DNA from: Asterella californica
Taxonomy: Eukaryota; Streptophyta; Marchantiopsida; Marchantiales; Aytoniaceae
Length of the DNA stretch: 64,000 nt
Direction of reading: 5' to 3'
Assembly (NCBI GenBank): GCA_036924285.1
Contig: JAYKYS010000006.1
Coordinates: forward strand, 22,046,001 to 22,110,000
The translations under genes were made by a program, and so were the position numbers. Below, in pieces: positions 1 to 18,543 of this stretch. The notes beneath the pieces are model-generated. The model ran no database searches and was not told the origin of the DNA. It saw nothing but the letters and a program-made list of their open reading frames with translations. Within the stretch, counting starts at the first letter, position 1. Each line of letters opens with the position of its first letter.

Positions 1-87
1 GTCACTGCTTGAACCATGAATCATCTCTAACTCTAGAATTTGTTCAATGTCAGCTACTAGTGTCTGTCTTTCAGAGAATTTTGGCAT
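1..87 (-). CDS. Possible start of a protein gene running off the left edge
   Basis: An ATG on the minus strand (bases 87-85) opens a frame that stays open for 29 codons to the window edge. It begins MPKFSERQTLVADIEQILEL and becomes serine/acid-rich. A predicted helix followed by an acidic stretch looks like the amino terminus of a real protein, and I have the impression of similar starts in bryophyte transposase-like proteins, but I cannot name the family. A longer plus-strand frame (47-529) overlaps it and has no recognisable domain. Only the first few dozen residues are visible, so this could be chance. Confidence 0.22.
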   Translation of the reverse strand, partial: MPKFSERQTLVADIEQILELEMIHGSSSD

Positions 88-2160
88 CTCAACCCTTTGG
101 ACTCATACAAAATCGAAATTTTACTATGCACTCGTCACACTTTGCTTGATCTACTTAATATGCTCTCTCACGCTCAAGATCTTCCCACACTTTGCGATCG
201 CTTCCTCAAGAAAAGTTGAGCTCTCCTCGTTTGCACTTCTGTCTATATCTCAGTTGAGTTCGACTCTCACAGTCTCACACAGTGCAGTGCGTGGAGATGC
301 TGAACTCATACAATCAAGAGTTAAAAGATTAACGAGATTTGTCGAGACGCTCAATATACGACCATGTCACCATCAAATTCTTTACTGCAGTATTGCAGTC
401 ATATGTCTGGGCAATACTAACAGAAAACGAGAAAACCATCCAGGCAATGACTACAGATTTTGCCTGCTATGCACATCACTGATCCGACGAATTAACCGGG
501 GAAGGTTAAACTTGGTAGTTGGTAGTTAAAATTATTCACTAAAGATTCCTACAAATAACACCCCCTCCAGATGTGCTCGTGCTACGCTCGTGGCCTCTTG
601 GCAGAAGTCGTAACTTCCCCCCCGCGGACGACTAACTTAGCAAAGATTCTAACTTCGACACCCTTTATTACTGCTAAGGGGGTTCGCCTCTAACATTCTA
701 TATTTAATTAACTCTGTAGAATCGGAAGGCAAGCTGGAACACCCGAACCAGTAACCAACCTTGAATGAGCGGATAGAGGAGTAGGACCCTTCCTCCCTGA
801 GAGCTGAGTGCGTTCTGAGCTGGTGCAACGTTATGTTAGGAATCTCGCTTCTGCTTCTCTGTCGTCTGTACCGTCGCTTGGTCGCTCGCTATTACAGTTG
901 GAGAGCATGAGACTAAAGACACGAGGTAGAATCAGGGACTGCTCTTGAGCGCACTTCTCCTTCTTCATTGTAGCTGTATAGTCGGAAGTGCATGGGACTG
1001 AAACCTGAGGTAGAATCAGGAGTGCTGTCTCGCCTCTCTCTCTCTCTCTCTCTCCAAGGTCAGTCCTTGCAGCAGCGAGGGGCATGAATTATGAAGAGCG
1101 GCAACTTGCAAGCATGCTTGACCTCGTTAACGGAGTACTTTCTGTTCCCATACACTTAAACCAGGGAGCCTTGTTAATTTAAGTCATCCTTCCCCTAAAA
1201 CTAAAACTCAATGGAACAGCTTTACAGGTGAGGCCTACGCGACATCGACGAACAGCCTTTCTTATTTGGAATTTTCTTCTTTCCTGGAATGATACAGCCT
1301 CGGGTGAGGTAACAGAGTTTCTGATCGAACTTACAAGTTTCTGGTCGATCATGCAAGCTTTGACTCAACGTGACTGCCCAATTGGACATTTGAATTGATG
1401 CAAGATAAGCTTGCTCCTTTCTGTTACTAATTCAGCTTCGTTTGTCATGGACATCTCTCCATTCGGCCCATGCTTTTTTGAGCCCTATGAAGTATGAACT
1501 TAGATGAGGTGACCGTTAAGTTTATTGGAAGCGCCGCAAACCAGTAACTCACCTACGAAGGTCGAACACTTGGGTCGTCTCTTGTATGCCAAACAGAACT
1601 GTCAACCCTTTTTAGTTATCGAACACGATCAAATTACACCGTCGAGCTTCCGATAGTTCCAACACTTAGAATAGGTTCAGTTCACTACATATCGTTCGTT
1701 CCGAGTTTAGACACGATCTTAACCCGTGATTCTGAATTGAATTGAGACAATGATCTGAGCCAGTCACTTCTGTAACTCCAGTTTGACGCCGATCGTGTTT
1801 TCTGTTCTCGCAGTGAATATCTTACCTCGAACTTGAGTTGTAGAGAGGAGTCAGTGCTCATCTTGTAAACCCAGTCACTAACGTCCCAGGAGCTCGCGCA
1901 CTGAGTGGGAAGAACAATGATGGGCTAAAAGCTGACATCCAAGCTTGTGCAACCAAGTGTGCGGTGACGATTCCATCGAAAATATACCCCATTTACTCAC
2001 CTGAAGGTGGGTCGCGCGCGTGGAGAGAGGGGGCGGGGGCGGATAGCAACGGAGGGAGACTGCGGGAGATTGAGAGTGAGAGGGGGAGGGTGTTAGACTT
2101 TGCTAGAGGGATTTTTTCACATATTGTTTTCCACTTTACTTTTCTGCTTCTTTTGATCTT
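88..2160. other. No gene recognised; contains a CT microsatellite
   Basis: No frame here shows a known domain or convincing coding character. The only clear structure is an uninterrupted CT dinucleotide run near 1034-1054. The short frames crossing the area, for instance on the minus strand at 831-1085 over the CT run, look like low-complexity artefacts. Confidence 0.5.
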
Positions 2161-2200
2161 ACATTTGATACATTTGGTGGACATTTGATACATTTGGTGG
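2161..2200 (+). repeat. Perfect 20-base tandem duplication
   Basis: The 20-mer ACATTTGATACATTTGGTGG occurs twice in direct tandem (2161-2180, 2181-2200). It lies about 260 bases upstream of the retroelement ORF and could mark its 5' end or leader. Confidence 0.9.
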
Positions 2201-2457
2201 ACAGATGAGTGAGTATTTAATAGATTTAGAATTTAGGGTTACAGAGTGTTCTTTTTAAGGTTTCTTGAAACACTTTACAAATCAGGGTTCAGTATTCTTC
2301 TTGTTCTTTTCTTCTTTTCTCTTCGTCTCCTTTTTTCTTTTTCTTTTTCTTTTGTCCTTCTTTTCTGTCTTTCCACTTCTTTTCTATTTTCTTTTTTCTT
2401 TTTGGACATGTTTTTATTGCGACTACCGTTTTATCGGATATCGTCTCTTCTTTAGCT
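2201..2457 (+). other. Pyrimidine-rich leader of the non-LTR element
   Basis: Between the 20-base duplication and the first ATG at 2458 lies a strongly T/C-rich stretch (about 2285-2410). It reads as long runs of Phe/Leu/Ser in every plus frame, so it is not credible as coding. Its position suggests a 5' UTR or promoter of the element, by inference only. Confidence 0.4.
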
Positions 2458-5400
2458 ATGGGTACTCTCTCTCCCATGAGATCGAGACTGATTCGGGACA
2501 CATCATGTCCGGTGTGCAATCAGTTATTTACCTCGCAAGGGGTAAAATCTCATGTGGGAAAGATGCACAAGAGCTATGATACGACCACATGGGATGCCCA
2601 GGTTAGCCGAGATCGGAGGTCTACACGTGCAGTCATTATGACACCATTAGCTCTTATTCATGGAGTTCATCCAGAGTCGTGGGAGTGGTTGAGAGTCCAC
2701 ACTGGCACTATTCTGAGTTTGTTCGAGACGAGTTTCCCTTGTCCGCGTTTGTTCCATCGGTTACCTCGTGCTCTCCATGACGAGGTCAGACAGGCATTCC
2801 GTCTACCTCTCGACATGTTGGCACGGAACACCAAGGACGAGGCGGCGTGGTTACTGTTTCTCTTACTTCCTCGTTAGTGCTTCCGTTATACTCGAGGCGG
2901 TAGAGGAGGACATCAGGAGGTGGCGGCCCGTCTTCGGAGATTCCGTGCAGGTGACTGGGCGGCCTTACAGGAAGAATCAGTCCGTGCGGTACGAGGTTGG
3001 AGTGAGTCTGCCTCTACACGTGATGTCTCATCTTCCGCTCGCATACGACGCTGTAGGATGTTAGGTCAGGTTGGAGAGTACAGTAGAGCTGCTAGAGCAC
3101 TGCATCCTTTGTCATTGGCTTGTCCTACTGAGGAGACGATCGCTGCGTTGCGTCTTCTTCATCCCTCACCGGGTGATCCCTCACCACCTGAGGTTCAAGA
3201 CTATCAGCCTGAGGAGCCATTATGTCTCGATAGATCTTTGTTTGTCTAGGTCTTGTGTACAGCTCCACGTCTATCCTCTGGAGGTCTGTCTGGGATGGTC
3301 TACGAGCACCTACGGGATTGTTTTCAGACAGACGACCCCTCTAGTGGTTTCACGGAGCTTTTTCAGGTAGCAGCAGCAGTAGCTCAGGGACATATTCCTC
3401 AGTCTATAGCTCAGGTACTAGGGGCAGCTAGACTTTTGGCCATGATGAAGGATGGTGGAGGGATTCGAACGATAGCCATCGGCGAGATTCTCTTACGACT
3501 TATCAGTCGTATCATTGTCCTTCAGCTTCGAGATACTTTTCAGGACCACCTTTGCCCACATCAGTTTGGAGTTGCGACGCCGAGAGGTTGTGAGTCTGTG
3601 TCTTTCGGCATTAGGGCTCTCTTGGACATCCATCCCGATTGGGTTGTCTTACAAGTGGACGTGGAAAACACTTTTAATAGCGTTTCTCGCGCTTCCATCT
3701 TTAGGGAGCTCATGGATGGCGGGGGAACTCTGGCGGGTTTGGTCCCTTTCGTGCGATCGTTCTATGGTTCTCCTTCTTCTCTTTACTACCAGCACGGTCA
3801 TACGATAGAGGGGGTTTCAGTCATCATCTTCGCTACAGGTACTCGTCAGGGAGATCCTTTGGACGGACCCCTCTTTGCTTTAGCTCACTACAGAGCTCTT
3901 TTGGCCACCGCCTTGGCTGCCCCAGGTTGTGTTTTTTCATCTCTAGCTGATGATACGCACATCGTAAGTCCGGCGGACCAAGTCGGTGTTGCCTTTGACC
4001 ACCTTGTCTCTCAATTGGCCTTGGTAGGGCTGAGGGTGAAGGTGTCAAAGTGCAAGGCTTGGTCTCCCATAGGTATACCGCCGGACCTACAGCTCCCGGA
4101 GAGATTTGTTATCCCTACAGATGGTTTACGCATTCTCGGAGTACCTGTGGGTACAGAGGACTTTGTCTCTCGATTCTTAGATGTTGCCTTGGCGGAGGAC
4201 GTTTTGCATATTGAGGATCTCCCTATGTTGGAAGATCCTCAAGTGGCCTTTGGCATTCTTTACTCTTCCATTGCACGGCGTCCTAGTTACTTACTCCGCA
4301 CAGTACCTCCATCTCCTATCTTCATCTCGCGCTTTAGAGAGTTTGATAGGAAGATCATGGGGGTGTTTGGCGACATCATAGGACCGGGGACTTTTGACTG
4401 TGTGGCAGGACCTCTCGCACGTAGGCAGACATCTTTACCGATATCATGTTGCGGGGTGGACTTATTATCCATGGAGGAGACTGCTCCGGCAGCTTTTTTG
4501 GGTAGTTGGGCCCTCTCAGCACCTTGGCTCTGTTGTCATTTTCTCGTGCGAGATAGACTTATTCTGGAGAGCTACGTGACAGAGGTAGAGGATGGTTCTT
4601 ACCCACTACAGATGTGTCTCCGTGAGGCAAGAGATTGCCTAACTCTTGAGGCACGTGAGGCACATTCTCGATTCGATACCTTAGCTACCGATGGATCTCG
4701 CGGACTACAGTCTTCTCTGACGGGACACCACTTTCAGCAGGTTCTCCATGCTCTCTTAGTGGATCCTTCCATCTCACGAGATATTAGAGCTCGACTCCGC
4801 TCTTGTTCGGGCAAGGGCGCAGGCTCTTGGCTCATAGCTCGACCTTGCATTAGAGCGTTCCGACTCGCACCGACTATCTTCTCTACAGCGATGAGGTTCC
4901 GTCTAGGCTTGGTCCAGCCTGTTGCTTCGGCACTATCCACTTGCGAGTGTGGTGTCTCACTCGACACATCAGGTCGTCATCTTGCTCGATGTCCTCATGG
5001 TGGAGAGCGGATAGCTACCCACGATGCCATCAGAGACGTCGTGTTTGCCATAGCACGGGAGAGCGGTCACATGACGTGGAGAGAGCGTTGGTACGCCTTC
5101 AGACAGGAGGATCAGTGAGAGCTGACTTGTACATGATGAGAGAGGATCGGGTCTCAGTGGCTGATGTAGTTGTCACGGATCCGACACTGGACTCAGTGGC
5201 GGCACAGGTGATCACCCATCCTCCAGGATGGGCTGCAGGCGTGGCGGCAGCAGCGAAGGTCACCAAGTATAAGGGTATGCAAGTGGGACATCGCTTCATC
5301 CCCTTAGCTTTGGAGATATACGGATCGACAGGCTTGGAGTTCGACGTCTTTTTGAAAGACTGTGCTAGAGCCTATCATGAGAGGCGCCAAGGGGTACCAC

Positions 5401-5606
5401 TTTCTCTTTCTTTCTGCACCACTTTCTTTAGGCAGCTAGTTTCCATTGCTCTACAGAGAGCTTTAGCAGGAGTCGTTCTCAGGAGAGCAATCGCAGTAGG
5501 TGATGCCTCTTCAAGTGCGCCAGTTGTTTGTAGGGTTACTGACTTTCTGGTCTCCGACATTATAGGTGCGACAGGCGATTCTAGAGCTACTGATAGCGGG
5601 GCTTAG
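2458..5606 (+). pseudogene. Non-LTR retroelement protein: C2H2 finger, reverse transcriptase, restriction-like endonuclease (broken)
   Basis: The reading frame from ATG 2458 to 5118 is a single phase broken by two TAG codons (2875-2877 and 3247-3249). The protein then continues in another phase from about 5100 to the TAG at 5604-5606. In order it shows: a C2H2 finger near the N-terminus (C-x2-C from 2506); an RT core with GIRTIAIGE, HQFGVATPRGCE, a GTRQGDPL box and the catalytic pair in LADD (Asp codons 3949-3954) in place of the usual YxDD/FxDD; a CxC-x9-H-x3-C cluster (4942-4992); and an endonuclease-like tail with RADL, VADVVV and KVTKY. This order is that of R2-type elements, which cut target DNA with a restriction-like enzyme and prime reverse transcription there. 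The two stops and the shift mean this copy is probably dead. The exact clade is uncertain. Confidence 0.85.
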
Positions 5607-5655
5607 CCCCGATGTTCTTCCCTTCGGGGTGGTTGTTGCTTGGCCCTTCGGGTCC
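5598..5655 (+). other. Run of hairpins at the 3' end of the retroelement
   Basis: The last codons and the bases after the stop fold into several possible hairpins: GGGGC-TTA-GCCCC (5598-5610), CCCCGA...TCGGGG (5607-5612 with 5624-5629), and a CCC-TTCG-GGG type stem-loop (about 5642-5655) with a stable UUCG loop. The first two are mutually exclusive. R2-type reverse transcriptases recognise structured 3' UTR RNA, so this could be the element's 3' recognition structure. The role is inferred and the pairing is visible. Confidence 0.55.
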
Positions 5656-5660
5656 TTCAT

Positions 5661-8600
5661 TCCCTTGTGAGGCTTGATGGGGTCTTCCCATCCGTTTGCT
5701 ATTCATTGGGTCGCGTTTCTTACTTTCATAGGTAGGGTAGTCTCGCGTGCTGCAACAAAGCTGGAAATGACAAGATGAAGCATGAGAGGTAAACAGGTGA
5801 AGTCCACCAAGCTTTTAGTCACCTTGGCTTGAGGATCATTTACAGACACTTTGGGAAGTCAGATTGAGAGACAGTGCAATCTCCTGCACATGGAACGGAC
5901 AAACTCTGAGGCTCGTGTACATCGAGCGCGACTTTAAAGCCCCATGTCATTTAGGGCATGTACAACGGTGGCCGTTGTCCACAACGCATCTTATCATAAC
6001 TGTTCTTTTCCTGCTCCGTTCCCCAGGACAGTAAGATTTTCAGAAGTTTCAGTATGGTTTTGGCGATGAAATTGGGCGAACCTGTAACAATTCACGGAAA
6101 GATTTTACTTGTATGATCTCTGAGCACTGCTCTTCTACTGGAGGAGAGTTCAGAGCTCAAGGGCTCTGCACACGACACCTAGTGCATACGGTGCATATGA
6201 GTACTACAAGAATCCAAAGTGGAATGTCAGTCTCCTCAGTAAAAGCTCATCGGAAATGAGTGCCATGCATGATGGGGTACTATCGGGAGATATCGGGAGA
6301 AGCCGATATTTGAAGGTATCGTTTTAACGACTCTTGAAGCTGTTACAACTTAAATTCCTTGGGTTCATTGTTCATGGGTTCGGCGTGCCAGCAGAAGCCA
6401 TACAAGTGCAACTGGAATTTAAAGGTAATACCAGAATGAAATGGTCAATGACGTAGATGCGGTAACAGGTCCAGACGCTTGCGATGGATGGTTGAGTACC
6501 AGACATGGGACTCCGGAGCCGAACTGGAAACTTTTGAGATTCTGATACGGTGACATCCATTACAAACACTCGAACAGCCTGCTAAGTTGTCTGCACTTAA
6601 TTAGTACCAATGTCACTGAATTAGTACAGTAAATCAACAGGTTTGGAGTTGCCCCATATCCAAGTCCAATTAGTTCTCTATCAATCTGCTTTCAAGAAAC
6701 AATTAGTGGACGAAGGAGCAGTGGTTTAAGAAAACACGGGAACGAGTGCAGGTCGCATACTGAGAACAACTTGGAAGAGAAACCATAAAGTATGATGAGC
6801 ACACCATGCTGATAACAGGGGAGAAGAAAACAGACCTGACGATAAGAGTAGATACACCGAAGCGACGAGTCCCGTGAGCACACACTTCTTCACTGAAATC
6901 TGACATCCATCCCCATTCGGTCCAACCAGTAAAACGTCACGAAGAATGGCCAAAACTCAATCCGATGAATTCCATCCTGTCAAGTAAAATATAAGAGCTT
7001 ACAATATTTGGACGGTCATTTAGCCTTGTTATGCATGCGGTGAGCATATTCATGTGTGGATATCCAGACTGACCTCATCGAAGATAGGCGGCTCGCTCTT
7101 CCAGTATATGAAGATGAAGACAGTTTGGGAGACTATTCTTATGCAGCTTGCTGTTAGCAAGGGCCGAACACGGTTAGCCTCGCTGTTGATCGGTGGAGAA
7201 GCATAAGTTGCCCACAAGCAGCAGGTAAAAGGAATCACGCCATGAGGCATGGGCGAGTAGGCGTGACCACTCTTGCGCTTAACCATAGAGCAGGGCTGCA
7301 ATACAGGGATTTATGATGAAAAGAAATCAAGCCGGATGATGTAGTCGTTGCTGGTGATCAAAACTAGCAACCTATAAGCGATGGTGAGCCAGAGTTCTTA
7401 CAGGTGTGCAATGAACTAACACCTGTAAGAACTTTAACCGACACAGGATGTTTCCTGCACAGAACATACGAAGAGAGATCAAGCTGAGATCAACTTAATG
7501 CTCGACTCAACAAATGTGATGAACTACTGACATTTTTGTTCTATGTACCTATTGCCTCCCAGTATGTCGTTGCCCAGCTTTCTGTGAGATCGGTCGATAT
7601 GTAGCCCGCCGAACTCCTCTACTTCCATCTTATCCCCAGCTGCTTCGACAATCGCACCCACTAGCATTTTTCTTCTCTTCTTCTTGGGACTTCAACTAAC
7701 TAGGAAAAGCCCCGTATAAAAAATGCATCGAACGTTGAGCAATCCAGACTTCGATATCCGGTGAAGATCTTGCTTCCAGGAACCGGTGACCAGGAAACCA
7801 AAATTGTGAGTGCTACAGTATTCACCAACGACTGAATGCTCATTTCCTGAATCACGTCTTCTTAAAAAGACATGATTCAGACTTTAGTCCTTTGATGCTC
7901 AATGCTTGTCCACTTTTAAGTACCAGATTTTTCTTCTCTGACGCTGAAATGGTTTCCGACGATTGAATGTTCACTCGTAAAACGTTTCGTCGTTTTGAAA
8001 GACATGATTCACACTTTCGTCCCTTGATGCTCCATGCTTGTGTCCATTTTGCTCAGATTCTTCTTCTCCCGTATTGGAATTGTTTCCTAATATCCGACCT
8101 CCTGCTGAGGAAGGATGCTGCCAGCAAGATATTCTTGTACGGTGCTTTATTCATCAATCAGACAAGCAGTGAAACAGTGAAACAGCTTTCAGGTCGTCAA
8201 TTCCTCTTTGAACCTTGCACTCCCTCCATACTATATTACGGTTGTTTAAATAACACAGCACAGTACCGTCGAGATTTGCAGCTGATAAGGTGAATCCAAA
8301 ATTTCACGAATGGATGCTGCCCTGTTCGGGATCAGACAGAAAATCATATATACGATGGGTTGTGATATGTACGAATACTCATGGCGATCCCATATAGTCC
8401 ATAATCTGTAGAATGGATCGGCTCGAGATTCTGATAATCTCCATCTCTTGGACTTTGACGTTTTTGCACGCGAACCAACTGCTTCACGGACGGGATGCTT
8501 GAACTCGTCTTCGAGTTTGACAACATGAGATACAGATCATGATGGGACATTGTCTTCGGTATCGCTGATAAGATAATGTGCCTTGGTCGTATACACGAAA

Positions 8601-11392
8601 GTTATTCCTCCATGATATATGATTTCATTTGTGGGCCCTTTGATTGACAGTGTTTGCCGTCTTGCCTTCTTCACGTATGGATAGGTTACTCTACAGTTAC
8701 TTCGGAATATCTGAGCTCCACGCCACCGATTTCAAGTTGCATGCAGGTCATAATAATGAACTAGAAATTTGTACAATAACAAAACGCCAGCTTTCAAGTT
8801 AGTCAGCAGTTAGCAGTATTGTGAAGAGTAAGCCGAAAAGTGAAGTTTCTAGGCAAGCTCATTCATGCTGGTCGTCCCTTTGCTTAGAACTCCATGGCCC
8901 TTCCAGTTCCTCTCTATGAAGAAAACCATATGAGAAGGTGCCTTCTCTTTTTCAGTGCTTTTTACAAATCCCTACCTGAAGCTTCACATGCAATCTACAA
9001 TCACACCTCCACCTTGAATGTTGAGAGAGGACTTAGTCGTAGAGACGTTTTGTTTCTCACTTCTTAATCCATTGTGTTGTGTAGACAACCTCTTTATCCT
9101 ACAGAACATAGGCTTTGGGGATCTGTACATCGAGTGACGGATCAGAGCAAATGGATTACGAGCATCGACACCCTAAAAGCGAAACTGCTAAGCCCATTAA
9201 GCAATAAATGACAAAACTGACAAGAAGGTAGTTACAACTGTTGCACAATATACTCTTTTTTCTTCAAAAGCAGTTAGATGCTTTGCTGATAAAGATCAAA
9301 TCAATGCATGTTTTGGGCATTGTGTCGTGGGCGAGGTGTTTGGCTTCATCTTCTGCAAGCTTTACCTCTGCCTTGGCTCGTACGGTTGTAATTTTCCAAG
9401 AAGTTAACAGATCACATGCTTGGACTGCCTCCGCTGGCAGACAGGGAGTCCCCTGCAACCCCACGTGACACGCTGAGGTCAAGAGAGACCACACGGGAGA
9501 TAAGAAACGCTAAATGAAGCAAGGAAGGAAAGAGTCGGCTACAGTCGTCCAGTCGATCTACGAACTTGTTTCGATTATTGTGTTGAGCTCGGCACTCAAC
9601 TGGTCAGCAACAAGCCAAATCAGAGTATCTCTGATTTCCAGCTCCTGTACATGATGGTAAATGAATAGTGTTATAGTTGGCGGCAGTTGTTCGGATGGTG
9701 CTGTTAGCTTTCCATGTTCCAGTAATGGTAGTAGCGACACTCAAATACAGATTACACACTTCTGAGAACTGAAATTTGAATGCAACCACCAACATTTAGG
9801 CCAAGTCCTATTACGAGTTATACTCATAATGCCAGAGGATCGCAGCGGAAGGGTTCACTCACCAGCTTCTGCTTCTGACAAACGGTTCATGTGAACGTTC
9901 CTTGTCTGCAAGACGTGTGTGTTATGATTTCATGAGTCCTGCCGTGTTTTGGGTAACGCCAAAGAACATCGAATCTGCAGGAAGACCGGAAGACCGCGTA
10001 ACTCAATGGATACATGGTTTTTCTCCATGGTAGAAACTCGTGTCGTAAACACGTGGCTATCGCTGGAAAATCTGTTCATACATCGCTATCATCAATACCC
10101 ACCCACAACGTGACAGCCGATGAGCCAAAGATTCAACCCAAGACTTGTCCTCATGATCTCATCATATCTTCCACACTAAGAGGGGTCAGATAGTTGTGGC
10201 CACGTTCATCGTAACACTGTACGACTGAACAAGGGTTGGGTTCATGGCAGGGAACCGTACCCCACGTCATCTGTATACATGTTTAGGTATTCATACAGTT
10301 CTGATGGTGTTGGCATGAACTGGCGTGACCAGAGAAGATGTAAACCAACTACGATTTTCATCACTCGAGTCACTGGCTACTGTGGGCATCAGTTGTGATA
10401 GGACTAGGTACGGTTCGTGTTTCCCTCCGACAACACCGAAAACATAGACTGACTTGACATGGCGAGTAATGCAGAGTCAGCATTCTTCTGCTCTTTATAA
10501 ACTGGAACAAGATAATTGTATATCAACGAAGCAGGTCAAATACAATTCTACCAGTCAACCAACGTTACCTACACACGACTAGGCGCTTCGTCAACACGAA
10601 CACAACCAACAAACCAAAGCATCATCCGCCGGTGTACGAACCACGGAGGGAATATACATTCATCATTTAACTGAAACGACCCGCGCAGAAAAAGAACCAG
10701 GCGACAGAAACAAAACGAGATTCGTTCGGTAACAATCATTCGTTCTTGATGTAAAAGCTGGTATGCATTATCATACAAACTTATATGAAAGAGTAAATGC
10801 TTCCAGCACCAATTGCCAAACCCGATGATCTCTTACACTTTACAAACACAAAGCATACGCCATGTAACTTTCTGAGCGCTACAAGCTACAAACTTCCGTA
10901 ACCAAAACATCTGACAAATATTGTTGCCAAAGCTGATAGTTCTGACAACCGCCTTGCCAAAAGTTTTAAACTAGTGTTAAGCGACATAATTACAATGGTT
11001 GTAACACTACAACACTCGAGCAATCTAGCCTTATCAACCTGGTTGCAGAAACGAAGAGGTGAGGGTGAACTATACAAACACTGCACTGCAGGTGCGTCGT
11101 CATAAGAATCGCTGTAATCGGAGTTCGAACCAAACAGCAAAACATACAAAGAGTCATAAACCAGTACAAGGAGTTTCTCCTCTGCCTGGCCATGATTTCC
11201 ATATCTCGATTCATCAAGCTAGGCACTGAAAGGCATGCATGAGCCAAATCAGGGTATCCCCAAGACAAAAAGCATCATGATCCACATGTAGAGAACACAC
11301 TCTGGCCCGTGTATGACCAACGAGTTCCTCTGGACAGGACACCCAACATCCAAGGAACCTCAACTCTGCAAATCAGAGAACAAGAACATAGC
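5661..11392. other. Intergenic region without a recognised gene
   Basis: I find no domain or consistent exon chain here on either strand. Several minus-strand frames of 60-90 codons (6692-6953, 7050-7301, 8344-8550, 9264-9494, 10886-11149) are open but show no family. The part next to 11.4 kb may be 3' UTR of the kinase gene. A frame at 6726-6953 contains VGPNGDG, which looks like the start of a P-loop but lacks the Lys-Ser/Thr. Confidence 0.45.
7393..7433. repeat. Perfect 15-base inverted repeat (hairpin)
   Basis: AGTTCTTACAGGTGT (7393-7407) is followed after 11 bases by its exact reverse complement (7419-7433). It could form a stable hairpin. Nothing nearby says whether it is a transposon end or a transcribed structure. 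Confidence 0.85.
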
Positions 11393-11398
11393 TTTATT
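11393..11398 (-). terminator. Candidate polyadenylation signal of the PI4K gene
   Basis: An AATAAA hexamer on the minus strand lies about 275 bases past the kinase stop codon, a reasonable 3' UTR length. Plant signals are degenerate, so other sites may be used. Confidence 0.3.
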
Positions 11399-11672
11399 CT
11401 TTGACGTTTACAATGCCTAAGCCCTAGAAATCCTACTTTTCTGATTAACCTGTGAATCACGAGCGTGGAATTCCACGAGAATATCAGTTTCCCTGAAGTT
11501 ATCTACTAAGCAATAACATCATGCAAGGCCCTGTCAAATGTTGGCTTGACCGAGCATAGAGTACAAGATTTGACCTATGTATAAAAGCAGTACCTTACAC
11601 AGGCTGTGAAGATGTGTCACAGCACCTGACCAATTCTGAAGTGGGAAGAGAAGTGATGACTTTCACGCGAAG

Positions 11673-18543
<6,871 letters not shown>

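Noticed and set aside
2246..2579. Phe/Leu/Ser-rich frames before the retroelement
   Set aside because: They come from the pyrimidine tract and would be open in any phase.
6726..6953. Possible P-loop protein exon (VGPNGDG, minus strand)
   Set aside because: The Lys-Ser/Thr of the P-loop is absent and no neighbouring exon supports it.
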